A DNA stretch of 45,667 nt from Enterobacter soli ATCC BAA-2102 (lineage in GTDB: Bacteria > Pseudomonadota > Gammaproteobacteria > Enterobacterales > Enterobacteriaceae), in NCBI RefSeq assembly GCF_001654845.1, contig NZ_LXES01000013.1, positions 1-45,667 on the forward strand. The letters are read 5' to 3'. Every line of letters starts with the position of its first letter. Within the stretch, counting starts at the first letter, position 1. Under the pieces are notes generated by a model. The model was given only the letters and a program-made list of their open reading frames with translations, was not told the DNA's origin and ran no database searches. The position numbers and the translations under genes were made by a program. Positions 37,374-45,667 of the stretch are shown one piece after another.

Positions 37374-39649
37374 TTTCCTGTCTCCGGATTCAGGCGCTTA
37401 TGCGCACGCTTTTTCAGGAAGGCATAAAGCGCCAGCCCGGTCAGCGAACTGATAATCAGCCCAAGAATGGCCAGCAGCGCCGAATGCTGGTTGGCATACC
37501 AGACAATCATCATTTGCATCGGCATTTGCCCGCTCGGGAACTGCGACCCGACGCGGAAACTGCGCACACCGTTTTCGTTGGTGATAATCGCCGCATCGCC
37601 ACGAATACCGGCGTTGATACGTGCCGAGGTTAAATCCTCATGCAGGCGTGAAAGCTGATCGTCATTACTGCCCAGCGCCATCACCACCAGCCGGTCGCTG
37701 TTCCACGGCGAGCGGAAGCTCACAAACCCGCGCCAGGCTTCGTTGGAAGAGAAGTAGCGGTCAGCGTCTACACCATCCGACGTCCAGTCTCCGGCGAGCC
37801 AGCGTTGCAGCTTCTGCCAGGTTGTCGGCTCACGCACGCCCAGGGTGTTGTCGTGTGAAGTAAACGGCGAACTGCTGAGCAGCGCCTGGTTGAAGTCATG
37901 CTGGGACATCCCGCTAACGGCAAGCACATCGCGGGTACGCAGCAGCTCCAGGTTGCCGCCTGCCGTGGGCACACCCATCACCACGCGGTTGTTGTACAAC
38001 GCAGCACCGGTGGCGTTCCCTGAGCGTGCCGCCATGTCCAGCAGCGTTGAGACCTGGGTTTCCGTCGGGTGTTCCGGCAACAGCAACACCGTTTCCGAGT
38101 AATCGGCCATACGGGTGAACGGGAACGACGCACCGACAAAGTAAGAGAGGTTTGGCATCAGCGCGAAGTGACGCGTATGACTCAGATCGATCCACGAATC
38201 CTCGTCAATACGGCTCTTGATGTTGTTGTTCAGCAGCACGCTGCACGGCGCGTTCTCTTTTGCCGTAATGTTGAAATAGAGCGAAAGCTGGTTGTCGCCG
38301 TAAATCATGTACGGCTCCAGCGGCATATCGAATTTCTCCTGCCGCGCATCGCCGCCCACCTTGTGCCAGAGGGTTTCCAGCGCACCTTGCTTGTTCACCG
38401 GCAGGTTATGCAGGAAGGTGTCGTTGAGCGTCATGCTGAGCCAGGACTTGTTTTCGTCAATCCAGTTTTCGGTGGGGAAACGATAACCAATGTGCAGCGG
38501 AATGGTTTCGCCATCCCACAGGAACAGATCCGGTGCTGCGCGGAAAGCAACACGCAGCGGCGGATGCCAGATCCCGGTGACGGTCAGGCTTTGATCTTTA
38601 CGGATCAGCTCTGAAAGCTTCACCGGACGATCCGTTGGGATCCAGCGCGGGGCATCATAAGGTTTGCTTACCGGGATCTTTTGCACCGGCAAGGAGAGGC
38701 TGGCAGTTTGCAGCGCAAAGTTACCACGCGTCAGCCGCCAGGCCGCCGTGCGCAGCGCCGCTTCATCCTTACCCACAACCAGCAGCAGCTTATAAACCGG
38801 GTTTGCCGGATTATCGACAATTTGCAGCATCGGCTGAGTGGTTTGCGGCAAGGTCATGCCGCCAATCTTCTCGCCAGGATGGCCAATCAGAATGCCGTTT
38901 TTCTCTGGTAGCGTGTCATTCAGCGCGGCAAAGGACACACCGCGATAATCTGCCTGAATTCCCAGCCAGGAAGAGATCAGCGCCGCTGCGCTGAGCGTAT
39001 CGCTGCTAAGACCTGCCCCAAATGCAAAGGCAATCGTGGCTGGCGTCATCTGCATACTGTCAAAGAACGGACGCGGGAAGTGGCTTAAATCCGCGCCAAT
39101 ATCCAGCTGCTGCCCTTCCAGTTCAAAACGGGAATCAGGCAGAACCGTCACGCGATATTTATCCGTCAGGTCACGCTGGCACTGCATCGCTTCGCCATCG
39201 TTAATCTTAAAGCTCAGGCTGTTGCTGGAGACCAGCAGCGCAGAGGGGATATCCAGCTGGAATCGTGAAACATCGCTCTCTTCCGCGCCCAGCGGCACCG
39301 TGCCAAGCGGCTGCCCGTTAAGCATCAGCTGCATAGTGGCATTGCGCGTGGCCATCGCCGGAGAAACTTTAAGATTCAGTAAAAGCTGCGCGTTAGTGAC
39401 CACCTGATCGACCGGCAGGGTAAAGCGCGTACCGCCCTGCAACTGACCGCCGCTCAGCACAATCCCCTGCGGTTGCCCCATTTGTGCCACGCTGATGGTA
39501 TTCACCGAGGTGGGGGCAAAGGATGCAGCAGGCGCGGCGGGTGCGGGCATTTCAACCGGCAATAACGACGCTACTGTGGTTTCCTCACTGTGCAGTGGCA
39601 GCGCAAACAACGACGCCGCCAGCAGGGTGAGTGTTGTCAGACGTTTCAT
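37370..39649 (-). CDS. bcsB: Cellulose synthase regulatory subunit BcsB, cluster II
   Basis: A 759-residue periplasmic, tail-anchored partner of BcsA. The signal peptide is about 20 residues (LTLLAASLFALPLHS), followed by a short Pro/Ala-rich linker. The domain order then matches the cluster I protein (GIVLSGGQLQGGTRFTLPVDQ, FFDSMQMTPATIAFAFG, MADYSETVLLLPEHP). A C-terminal helix near residues 722-742 ends in a basic tail (KKRAHKRLNPETGK). It diverges strongly from cluster I BcsB, so mixed BcsA/BcsB pairs are unlikely. Both its ends overlap neighbours by four bases. Confidence 0.94.
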   Translation of the reverse strand: MKRLTTLTLLAASLFALPLHSEETTVASLLPVEMPAPAAPAASFAPTSVNTISVAQMGQPQGIVLSGGQLQGGTRFTLPVDQVVTNAQLLLNLKVSPAMATRNATMQLMLNGQPLGTVPLGAEESDVSRFQLDIPSALLVSSNSLSFKINDGEAMQCQRDLTDKYRVTVLPDSRFELEGQQLDIGADLSHFPRPFFDSMQMTPATIAFAFGAGLSSDTLSAAALISSWLGIQADYRGVSFAALNDTLPEKNGILIGHPGEKIGGMTLPQTTQPMLQIVDNPANPVYKLLLVVGKDEAALRTAAWRLTRGNFALQTASLSLPVQKIPVSKPYDAPRWIPTDRPVKLSELIRKDQSLTVTGIWHPPLRVAFRAAPDLFLWDGETIPLHIGYRFPTENWIDENKSWLSMTLNDTFLHNLPVNKQGALETLWHKVGGDARQEKFDMPLEPYMIYGDNQLSLYFNITAKENAPCSVLLNNNIKSRIDEDSWIDLSHTRHFALMPNLSYFVGASFPFTRMADYSETVLLLPEHPTETQVSTLLDMAARSGNATGAALYNNRVVMGVPTAGGNLELLRTRDVLAVSGMSQHDFNQALLSSSPFTSHDNTLGVREPTTWQKLQRWLAGDWTSDGVDADRYFSSNEAWRGFVSFRSPWNSDRLVVMALGSNDDQLSRLHEDLTSARINAGIRGDAAIITNENGVRSFRVGSQFPSGQMPMQMMIVWYANQHSALLAILGLIISSLTGLALYAFLKKRAHKRLNPETGK

Positions 39650-41751
39650 GCGTTGCCGTCCTCCTGAACCTGCACTTTTGCCTGCGTGCGGCGATTAGCA
39701 CGGCGGGTTTTCCAGGTCATCCAGAACAGATCGAACACACAGCGGACAATGGTCGCCAGCGAGCGGAATGGATTGTCCTGCGGTTTTGGCGGCTGGATCC
39801 ATGCATCGGCGCGCGCCAGTACCACACGCACCAGTTCGCGGCGTCGTGACAGCGGGATATCGTCGAACATCAGGCGGATATAGCGTTCATCCGTCGTGAC
39901 CACTTTCACCGGAATGCTGATCGCCCCTGATTGCAGCAGCAGCTCAATTTCTTCAATCTCATCGGTCAGATGACGATCGTCGGGCAGCTCAATACGGCAG
40001 CCGCCCATTGACAGATCGGCCGTCTGGCTACGGGAAGAGATGCCGCTGGCGTAGTGGATAAGCACCGGAATGGTGACATCAATACGAATCGTCTTGCGCG
40101 TCTGCCGCGTTTCACGCGCCACCGCAATGGCCGCCAGCAGGAAGATCAGGCTGTAGAGTCCCCAGCCCACGTTAAGTGCGATAACGCGCGGGTCAACGCC
40201 GTAGTAGTCATGCGCGAAGGCGCGGACAATCCCTGCAATCACGCCGATACCCAACAGAATGGCAATCACCAGATGCGGGCGCACGACCCTGAAATCAAAG
40301 TAGCCGATGTCCAGCAGAGCGCCCTTGTCGGTCACGTTAAACTTGCCGCGTTTCGGGAAGAACATGGTGACAACCGTTGGCAGCACCAGATGGAACGCCA
40401 GCACCAGATCGTAGATTTCACCCCAGAAGCTGTAACGGTAGCGTCCGTTCATGCGCGAGTTGATGTATATCGCCAGGAACAGATGCGGCAATGCGTAGGC
40501 AAAGACCAGGCTCGCCGACGAGTGAATGATATTGAGGTTGAACAGCAGATACGCCAGCGGCGCGGTCAAAAACGCGATACGCGGTAAGGCAAACTGGTAA
40601 TAGAGCATCGCGCTCAGGTAACACAGACGCTGCTGAATCGTCAGACCCCGGCCAAACAACGGGTTATCCAGACGGAAAATCTGCGTCATCCCGCGTGCCC
40701 AGCGGGTACGTTGAATCACATGCAATACCAGACGCTCGGTGGCAAGACCGGCAGCCAGCGGAATATCCAGGAACGCCGACTTCCAGCCCAGACGTTGCAT
40801 CTTCAGCGCAGTGTGGGCATCTTCGGTGACGGTTTCCACAGCAAAACCGCCGATCTCTTCCAGTGCACTACGACGAATGACCGCACAAGAGCCGCAGAAG
40901 AAGGTCGCGTTCCAGTTATCGTTACCCTGCTGGATAGGGCCATAGAACAGCGTGCCTTCGTTCGGGATATTACGCCCGACAGAGAGGTTACGTTCAAACG
41001 GGTCTGGCGAGTAGAAGTAATGAGGCGTTTGGACCAGCGCCAGTTTTGGATCTTTAAGGAATCCACCGACCGTGGCTTGCAGGAAGATGCGCGTGGCGAC
41101 GTGGTCGCAGTCGAATACGGTGATCAGCTCACCTTGAGTCAGCTTCATCGCATGGTTGAGGTTGCCCGCCTTGGCATGGGAGTTATCGTTACGCGTGATG
41201 TAACCCACGCCGACATCCGCCGCAAACACCGCAAACTCCCGGCGTTTCCCGTCATCAAGCAGATAGATCTTCATTTTGTCGCGCGGATAATCGATACACT
41301 GCGCAGCCAGCACAGTATCGCGCACCACATCCAGCGACTCATTGTACGTAGGAATATAGACATCAACCGTTGGCCACAACGACATGTCATCCGGCAAAGG
41401 CACGATTTCGCGTTTCAGCGGCCAGATAGTCTGCAAATAATTCAGCAGTAATAGCACCCAGACGTAGACCTCTGCCAGAAATAACCCCATACCTAGGATG
41501 GTTTCAATCTCTGAATTAAAATGCAGGGTTTGCGTCAGGCGAAAATACATATAGCGGGTGGACATCAATAATGACATCACCACCATAATCACTGAAATGC
41601 TTCGCTTTTTACTGAATCCCATTAAAAACAGCAGGCCGATGCTAATCAGGCCAAATATATACTGCTTTTGGCTATCCATCGGGGTAATGACAACCAGCAA
41701 GGCGACAGGAACCATTGCCAGTACCAGCAAAATTATGAGTAACTTTTTCAT
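39646..41751 (-). CDS. bcsA: Cellulose synthase catalytic subunit BcsA, cluster II
   Basis: A 701-residue GT2 cellulose synthase. It lacks the ~140-residue N-terminal extension of the cluster I enzyme and starts directly in the first membrane helix, as in type I synthases. Catalytic motifs are complete: LLDDGKR (about 167), HAKAGNLNHA, DCDH (about 215), TED and QRTRW (about 349). The C-terminal PilZ domain keeps RKTIR (about 553) and DLSMGG, so c-di-GMP should activate it. The gene follows bcsQ after 18 bases and overlaps bcsB by four (ATGA). The ribosome site is weak. Confidence 0.96.
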   Translation of the reverse strand: MKKLLIILLVLAMVPVALLVVITPMDSQKQYIFGLISIGLLFLMGFSKKRSISVIMVVMSLLMSTRYMYFRLTQTLHFNSEIETILGMGLFLAEVYVWVLLLLNYLQTIWPLKREIVPLPDDMSLWPTVDVYIPTYNESLDVVRDTVLAAQCIDYPRDKMKIYLLDDGKRREFAVFAADVGVGYITRNDNSHAKAGNLNHAMKLTQGELITVFDCDHVATRIFLQATVGGFLKDPKLALVQTPHYFYSPDPFERNLSVGRNIPNEGTLFYGPIQQGNDNWNATFFCGSCAVIRRSALEEIGGFAVETVTEDAHTALKMQRLGWKSAFLDIPLAAGLATERLVLHVIQRTRWARGMTQIFRLDNPLFGRGLTIQQRLCYLSAMLYYQFALPRIAFLTAPLAYLLFNLNIIHSSASLVFAYALPHLFLAIYINSRMNGRYRYSFWGEIYDLVLAFHLVLPTVVTMFFPKRGKFNVTDKGALLDIGYFDFRVVRPHLVIAILLGIGVIAGIVRAFAHDYYGVDPRVIALNVGWGLYSLIFLLAAIAVARETRQTRKTIRIDVTIPVLIHYASGISSRSQTADLSMGGCRIELPDDRHLTDEIEEIELLLQSGAISIPVKVVTTDERYIRLMFDDIPLSRRRELVRVVLARADAWIQPPKPQDNPFRSLATIVRCVFDLFWMTWKTRRANRRTQAKVQVQEDGNA

Positions 41752-41769
41752 AGGAAACCCTGCGTGGAA

Positions 41770-42573
41770 TTAGAACCCCGACATACGCGGAAGGGTATGA
41801 ACCGTACCGTCGCCCACTTTCACCCCGAGGATGCCTGCGACTTTTTTGGCAATAAGCTCAATATCGAAAGCCGCTGCGGATGCCGGGCTAAAATCGAAAA
41901 CGGATTGCTGGGAGGCGTTAGCCTCACCCACGCTTTCATCCCGGTGAACGACGCCAAGCAGCTTTTCGCCCAGCTTGTTCTCGACAAAGGCCGTTACATC
42001 ACGGCTGATTTGGCGGCGGTTATCGCTCTGGTTAAGCACGAAGTAATGGCCTGCTTTCTGATTGAGTACCCCGCCGGTCAGGCGCTGGTTTTCAATCTGC
42101 GGCAGCAACGATAACGACGCCGTATCGGCCAGTAACGTCACCAGATGGAGATCGGCCAGGCGGGACATCGCTTTCAGCGCAGGCGTTGGGCCAGGAGGAA
42201 AATCTGCGATGATAATCAGCCCCGGATAGTTCAACAGCGTGCTCAGCCCACGGGTCAGGAAGTGCTCGTCATGCGTAAGGCGCTCTTCAAATGCCAGACG
42301 CTGCGGCTCGGTCGCATCGCCATAAGGCAGGACAAAGATGTTACCCCCGGCGGTCAGCACAAACTGGCTCCAGTCCGAAGACTCAGCCGCCCTGGCAACG
42401 TAGCCACGGCTATCGGAAAGGGGAACCCCAAAGTGCAGGCGCAGCGCGTTTTGCACATCAAAATCCAGAGCCAGAACTTTGCTCCCCGCGCGCGCGAGTG
42501 CATACGCCAGATTGGCGGTCATGGTGGTTTTACCCACACCACCTTTCGGTGAACAAACGCAAACTAACGGCAT
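41770..42573 (-). CDS. bcsQ: MinD/ParA-family ATPase BcsQ, cluster II
   Basis: A 267-residue ATPase with a full deviant Walker A, CSPKGGVGKTTMTANLAYAL (residues 7-26), unlike the lysine-free P-loop of cluster I BcsQ. LALDFDVQNALRL and LIIIADFPPGPTP mark the switch I and Walker B regions. An ATP-driven dimer that helps place or assemble the synthase on the inner membrane is the likely role, by analogy with E. coli BcsQ and MinD. The ATG at 42573 has AAGGA eight bases away and overlaps the bcsO stop by ten bases. Confidence 0.93.
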   Translation of the reverse strand: MPLVCVCSPKGGVGKTTMTANLAYALARAGSKVLALDFDVQNALRLHFGVPLSDSRGYVARAAESSDWSQFVLTAGGNIFVLPYGDATEPQRLAFEERLTHDEHFLTRGLSTLLNYPGLIIIADFPPGPTPALKAMSRLADLHLVTLLADTASLSLLPQIENQRLTGGVLNQKAGHYFVLNQSDNRRQISRDVTAFVENKLGEKLLGVVHRDESVGEANASQQSVFDFSPASAAAFDIELIAKKVAGILGVKVGDGTVHTLPRMSGF

Positions 42574-43070
42574 GTGGCAATCCTTTCCAGCAGTGAATTT
42601 AGTGGCTGGTTTTTCTCAGCCGCAGGGGCAGGTTTTGTGGTCGCAGGGGCAAACAGACGAGTAAAGTCGACAGCCCCTTGTTCCGGTTCCGTGACGGGAT
42701 GTGATACCTGAACCCGGGCAGGTGTAGGTGTCGGTATGGCAGGTGCCTGCCGGGGCGTTGACGCCAGTTGCTCATCCACCCCTTGCATGATCGAGGACAC
42801 CGGCGCGGGTACAGGCTCAACGACCAGAGCCTGTGGCACTGGAGTGAGTTCGCTCACCGCAAATGTCTCTTCCGTGACCGGCTGAGGAGCTGACAGTGAA
42901 ACATGTCCGCCAGCGGCAAGTGAATTAACTTCAGTGGCAGGAAGAAGCTGGTTGATAATCGCCCAGTTTCCCTGTTCCTGCGCATGGCTCTGAGCTGAGA
43001 AATCCTTAAAATCAAGCGCCTGGCTACGCGTTTTATCCTTAAATCGCTGCAAATCATCATAATGATTCAT
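42564..43070 (-). CDS. bcsO: Proline-rich cellulose accessory protein BcsO
   Basis: A protein of about 168 residues, first in the cluster II operon. A short conserved N-terminus (YDDLQRFKDKTRSQALDFKD) is followed by a long low-complexity middle rich in Pro, Ala, Val and Thr. A conserved tail includes DFTRLFAP and LNSLLERI. This is the layout of BcsO, a type I accessory protein of unknown mechanism. The N-terminus lines up with BcsR of cluster I (xD[LF]xx[FL], then [LI]D[FY]xD[FI]S at the same spacing), so it may bind BcsQ. The start is uncertain: ATG at 43070 with GAG upstream is preferred to ATG at 43082. Two shorter motifs could also contact BcsD. Cytoplasmic; no signal peptide. Confidence 0.85.
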   Translation of the reverse strand: MNHYDDLQRFKDKTRSQALDFKDFSAQSHAQEQGNWAIINQLLPATEVNSLAAGGHVSLSAPQPVTEETFAVSELTPVPQALVVEPVPAPVSSIMQGVDEQLASTPRQAPAIPTPTPARVQVSHPVTEPEQGAVDFTRLFAPATTKPAPAAEKNQPLNSLLERIATCR

Positions 43071-43082
43071 AGTTATACTCAT

Positions 43083-43560
43083 GATTTACAAAACAATAAT
43101 GCACCTGCCACGGTTTGACTTCAGTGGTCATGTACGATCAATGGATGTATTTATTCAGGTGTAGGTGCACAGTAACGTTACGGTTATACCGTACGCATAT
43201 TATTGGCGTGTATAAATTACGGCTTTGCTTCCACGCGGCTTATTATCGGCAATAGCATTAACATCAACAGTGCACATGCTATCTGTTTTTTAAGGTAAAA
43301 AATATGGAGGGATTTTGACTTCATATTGCCGTAAGAATAGAGCTTATAATCAAAGAGATATCATTAAGCAGCGTATTGAATCAATAAAAACAGATATGAC
43401 GGTATTAACATCCAATTAAGATGATTCTTATTTTAATAAATTGTTACCCAGAGAAATATTTAGAAATACTTTTTCGGCGTTAGTTTTTAATAATTTAGCT
43501 TAACTCTTTCTTCTGACTGGAATTATCTCCCGCCTACTATTTTCTGGAGGTGGAGAGGCG
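43083..43560. other. AT-rich intergenic region upstream of bcsO
   Basis: About 480 bases without a supported gene. Nearest to bcsO are two dyads: GTAACGTTAC (43172-43181) and ACGGT-TAT-ACCGT (43180-43192), plus widely spaced arms TGCACCT (43100-43106) and AGGTGCA (43163-43169). The segment 43260-43545 is strongly AT-rich with no open frame of note. In E. coli the gene after birA is coaA, which is absent here. The region must contain the cluster II promoter and probably a rearrangement join. Confidence 0.6.
43240..43267 (-). promoter_or_regulatory. Putative promoter of the cluster II operon
   Basis: On the minus strand TTGATG (43267-43262), a 16-base spacer and TAATAA (43245-43240) are the best sigma-70-like pair. 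The transcript would have a leader of about 160 bases that includes the dyads at 43172-43192. Low confidence, because the stretch is AT-rich and chance matches are easy. Confidence 0.3.
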
Positions 43561-43584
43561 AAAAAAAGGGAGCCAGTGGCTCCC
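43561..43584 (-). terminator. Rho-independent terminator of murB-birA
   Basis: On the minus strand GGGAGCC-ACT-GGCTCCC is followed directly by seven T residues (43567-43561), starting six bases past the birA stop. A textbook terminator that ends the murB-birA message before the cluster II promoter region. Confidence 0.93.
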
Positions 43585-43589
43585 GGATT

Positions 43590-44552
43590 TTATTCAGCGC
43601 TGCGTAGCGAGATTTCCCCACCAACCCAGGGCTTAATCATGCCATCCTGCTCAAGAAGCAATGCACCCTGCGCATCAATCCCGCGAGAGATACCGTAAAT
43701 CTCCTTCTCGCCAATCAGCAGTTTTACCGGTCGGTTGATAAAGTTATCCAGCCTTTCCCAACGAGAGAGGAACGGCGCCAGCCCTTCCTGTTCAAACAGC
43801 GATAACGAATCGCGAAGCTCTTTAATCAGCCGAACCGCAAGCGTGTTGCGATCGATGGTGATCCCCGCTTCCTGTAGGTTAGTCCAGGCCTGATTTACCA
43901 CATCGGCCTGCACATTACGCATCACCAGGTTTACGCCTGCACCAATCACGATCTGTGCAGCATCCCCGGTTTTACCTGTTAATTCGACCAAAATCCCGGC
44001 GAGTTTACGATCTTCAAGATAGAGATCGTTTGGCCATTTGACCCGGACTTTATCCGCTCCCAGATCATGCAGAACTTCAGCCATCACGATCCCAATGACC
44101 AGACTCAGGCCAATCGCAGCGGCGGGCCCCTGCTCAAGACGCCAGTACATAGAGAGATACAGGTTGGCCCCAAAGGGTGAGAACCACTTACGGCCACGAC
44201 GCCCACGGCCAGCCTGCTGATATTCCGCTACGCAGGCATCACCCGACTGTAGCTCACTCAGGCGATCCAGAAGATACTGGTTGGTAGAGTCGATGACGGG
44301 CAGCACGGCAACCTTACCATGCTCAATCTGACTGCCGATCAGCTCTTCATTCAGGAGTTGAATAGGCTCCGGCAGGCTGTAGCCTTTACCCGGTACCGTA
44401 AAGACATCAACACCCCAGTCTCGGAGAGTCTGAATGTGCTTGTTAATAGCGGCACGACTCATCCCCAGGCGCTCACCCAGCTGCTCGCCAGAATGAAATT
44501 CACCGTCAGCAAGGATGCCGATCAGGGTTAATGGAATGGTATTGTCCTTCAC
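43590..44552 (-). CDS. birA: Biotin-protein ligase / biotin operon repressor BirA
   Basis: A 320-residue bifunctional protein: it makes biotinyl-AMP, biotinylates the BCCP subunit of acetyl-CoA carboxylase, and as the holo-dimer represses the bio operon. The N-terminal winged helix (about 1-60) contains [20 protein letters not shown]. The catalytic domain carries GRGRRGRKW, the biotin-binding loop, and KWPNDLYL. The C-terminal SH3-like domain is present ([18 protein letters not shown]). It starts within the murB stop (ATGA overlap), so the two are coupled. This essential gene is normally beside coaA, here absent. Confidence 0.97.
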   Translation of the reverse strand: MKDNTIPLTLIGILADGEFHSGEQLGERLGMSRAAINKHIQTLRDWGVDVFTVPGKGYSLPEPIQLLNEELIGSQIEHGKVAVLPVIDSTNQYLLDRLSELQSGDACVAEYQQAGRGRRGRKWFSPFGANLYLSMYWRLEQGPAAAIGLSLVIGIVMAEVLHDLGADKVRVKWPNDLYLEDRKLAGILVELTGKTGDAAQIVIGAGVNLVMRNVQADVVNQAWTNLQEAGITIDRNTLAVRLIKELRDSLSLFEQEGLAPFLSRWERLDNFINRPVKLLIGEKEIYGISRGIDAQGALLLEQDGMIKPWVGGEISLRSAE

Positions 44553-45577
44553 GCAATGGCCTCCACGGCATTCACTTCACCAGAACGACCAATGAAGCGG
44601 ACTTCTGGTTCGAGCCAGACGTTGAATTTTTCACCTACACACTGACGTACATGGTGTGCCAGCTGCACAACATCGCTGCCGGTCGCATTATCCTGGTTAA
44701 TCAGAACCAGTGCCTGCTGGCGATGCACTGCGGCGCCGCCCATCGTGGCACCCTTTAACTGGCACTGATCGATGAGCCAGCCCGCAGCCAGCTTAACGCT
44801 ACCATCGGCCTGCGGATAATGTGGTGCCGTTGGCCAGCCCGCAAGAAACGCTTTTGCATTTTCGCCGCTGATTACCGGGTTTTTGAAGAAACTACCCGCA
44901 TTTCCGTTCAGTTTAGGATCGGGAAGTTTGGTCATTCGCATGTGACAAACAGACTCAAACACTTCACGTGCGGTGACAGTCGCTGGGTCAAGACGTGTTA
45001 AATCGCCATAGGTCAGAATCGGGTTCCAGCTTTTCGCCAGGCGCAGGCCAACGGCCACAATCACATAGCGATCCTGGTATTCATGCTTGAAAATACTGTC
45101 GCGATAACCAAAACGACACTGTTCAGCGGTCAAACGCAAAGCGTTCCCTGTTGCCAGCTCGATGCAGTCGACATATTCACAAACATGTTTAAGTTCAATG
45201 CCATAGGCACCGATGTTTTGAATGGGTGAGGATCCGGCGCAGCCCGGTATCAACGCAAGGTTTTCCAGGCCTGGCATCCCTTTTTCCAGGGTGTATTGCA
45301 CCAGATGATGCCAGTTTTCCCCGGCACCAACATGCAGATGCCAGCTATCGGCGCTTTCTCCGACATCAATTCCCATGATGCGGTTGACGATCACTGTGCC
45401 CGCAAAATCGTCGAGAAACAGGACATTACTTCCTTCGCCCAGAATCAGTACAGGTTCACTGTTTTCTGTTGCGTTTTGCCATGCAGCCAGCAGTTGCTGG
45501 GCATTTTCGGCACATACAATTTCGTTAGCATTCCGCTGAATACCAAAGGTATTCCAGGGCTTAAGGGAGTGATTCAT
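44549..45577 (-). CDS. murB: UDP-N-acetylenolpyruvoylglucosamine reductase MurB
   Basis: A 342-residue FAD enzyme that reduces UDP-GlcNAc-enolpyruvate to UDP-MurNAc with NADPH, the second committed step of peptidoglycan synthesis, in the cytoplasm. The FAD domain shows [13 protein letters not shown] and [18 protein letters not shown]. The catalytic Ser lies in [11 protein letters not shown] and the catalytic Glu in LEPEVRFIG, with the extra loop of type I enzymes. The ATG at 45577 follows CAGGA. In E. coli murB is preceded by a ribosomal RNA operon; the 90 bases left here (45578-45667) show only a small CTATCC/GGATAG dyad. Confidence 0.97.
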   Translation of the reverse strand: MNHSLKPWNTFGIQRNANEIVCAENAQQLLAAWQNATENSEPVLILGEGSNVLFLDDFAGTVIVNRIMGIDVGESADSWHLHVGAGENWHHLVQYTLEKGMPGLENLALIPGCAGSSPIQNIGAYGIELKHVCEYVDCIELATGNALRLTAEQCRFGYRDSIFKHEYQDRYVIVAVGLRLAKSWNPILTYGDLTRLDPATVTAREVFESVCHMRMTKLPDPKLNGNAGSFFKNPVISGENAKAFLAGWPTAPHYPQADGSVKLAAGWLIDQCQLKGATMGGAAVHRQQALVLINQDNATGSDVVQLAHHVRQCVGEKFNVWLEPEVRFIGRSGEVNAVEAIA

Positions 45578-45667
45578 AGACGCTATCCTGATGCAAAAAC
45601 CGGGATAGTTTACCGTATATAGGGAAGGATGGGTGATTAGTTTATGGATGCCGGGAAGGGATAAAAA

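Noticed and set aside
17680..42573. Recent duplication or assembly artefact producing two bcs clusters
   Set aside because: The paralogous proteins differ strongly in sequence, length and gene order, and each cluster has unique genes (bcsR, E, F, G versus bcsO, D), so they are distinct systems.
43243..43250. Second sigma-28 -10 element GCCGATAA upstream of bcsO (minus strand)
   Set aside because: No TAAA-type -35 element lies 11 bases upstream, so this looks like a chance match.

Overview
The window is chromosomal DNA of an enterobacterium, most likely Enterobacter or a close relative such as Lelliottia or Leclercia. Genes from yhjB to bcsG keep the E. coli/Salmonella order (yhjB, yhjC, yhjD, yhjE, yhjG, yhjH/pdeH, kdgK, yhjJ, dctA, yhjK/pdeK, bcsC-Z-B-A-Q-R, divergent bcsE-F-G). 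The sequence also carries a second, type I cellulose cluster that E. coli K-12 lacks. I see no IS element, integrase, tRNA, rRNA or CRISPR array. The genus is inferred from gene content only.

Region 1 (1-6.6 kb) holds accessory and regulatory genes. They are a membrane-anchored HEPN-like protein, a GNAT acetyltransferase, a phage-type lysozyme homologue with altered catalytic residues, the LuxR-type regulator yhjB, an SDR oxidoreductase divergent from the LysR regulator yhjC, and the membrane protein yhjD. Region 2 (6.8-15.4 kb) is the conserved yhjE-yhjG-pdeH-kdgK-yhjJ-dctA block. pdeH has a near-consensus flagellar sigma-28 promoter and kdgK has a KdgR-like operator candidate.

Region 3 (15.5-31.8 kb) is c-di-GMP control plus cellulose cluster I. 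pdeK (a GGDEF/EAL protein with a degenerate GGDEF motif) lies downstream of bcsRQABZC. bcsEFG is divergent and encodes the c-di-GMP sensor, the membrane adaptor and the cellulose phosphoethanolamine transferase. This is the E. coli-like system: inner-membrane synthase BcsA-BcsB, outer-membrane exporter BcsC, cellulase BcsZ, and the BcsR/Q/E accessory complex.

Region 4 (31.8-43.1 kb) is cellulose cluster II, bcsO-Q-A-B-C-D-Z, transcribed convergently with bcsEFG and separated from it by a strong hairpin. BcsD and the proline-rich BcsO place it with the type I, crystalline-cellulose clusters. Nearly all its genes overlap by a few bases, indicating one translationally coupled operon. Its N-terminal BcsO segment can be aligned by eye with BcsR of cluster I, suggesting BcsO is the BcsQ partner of cluster II.

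Region 5 (43.1-45.7 kb) is a ~0.5 kb AT-rich intergenic stretch, then the essential operon murB-birA with a classic terminator. In E. coli, birA-murB lies far from bcs and next to coaA, so the join between cluster II and birA marks a rearrangement relative to E. coli.

The window combines two different cellulose machines with two c-di-GMP phosphodiesterases (PdeH, PdeK). Both BcsA proteins keep catalytic and PilZ motifs, so both synthases probably respond to the same second messenger.
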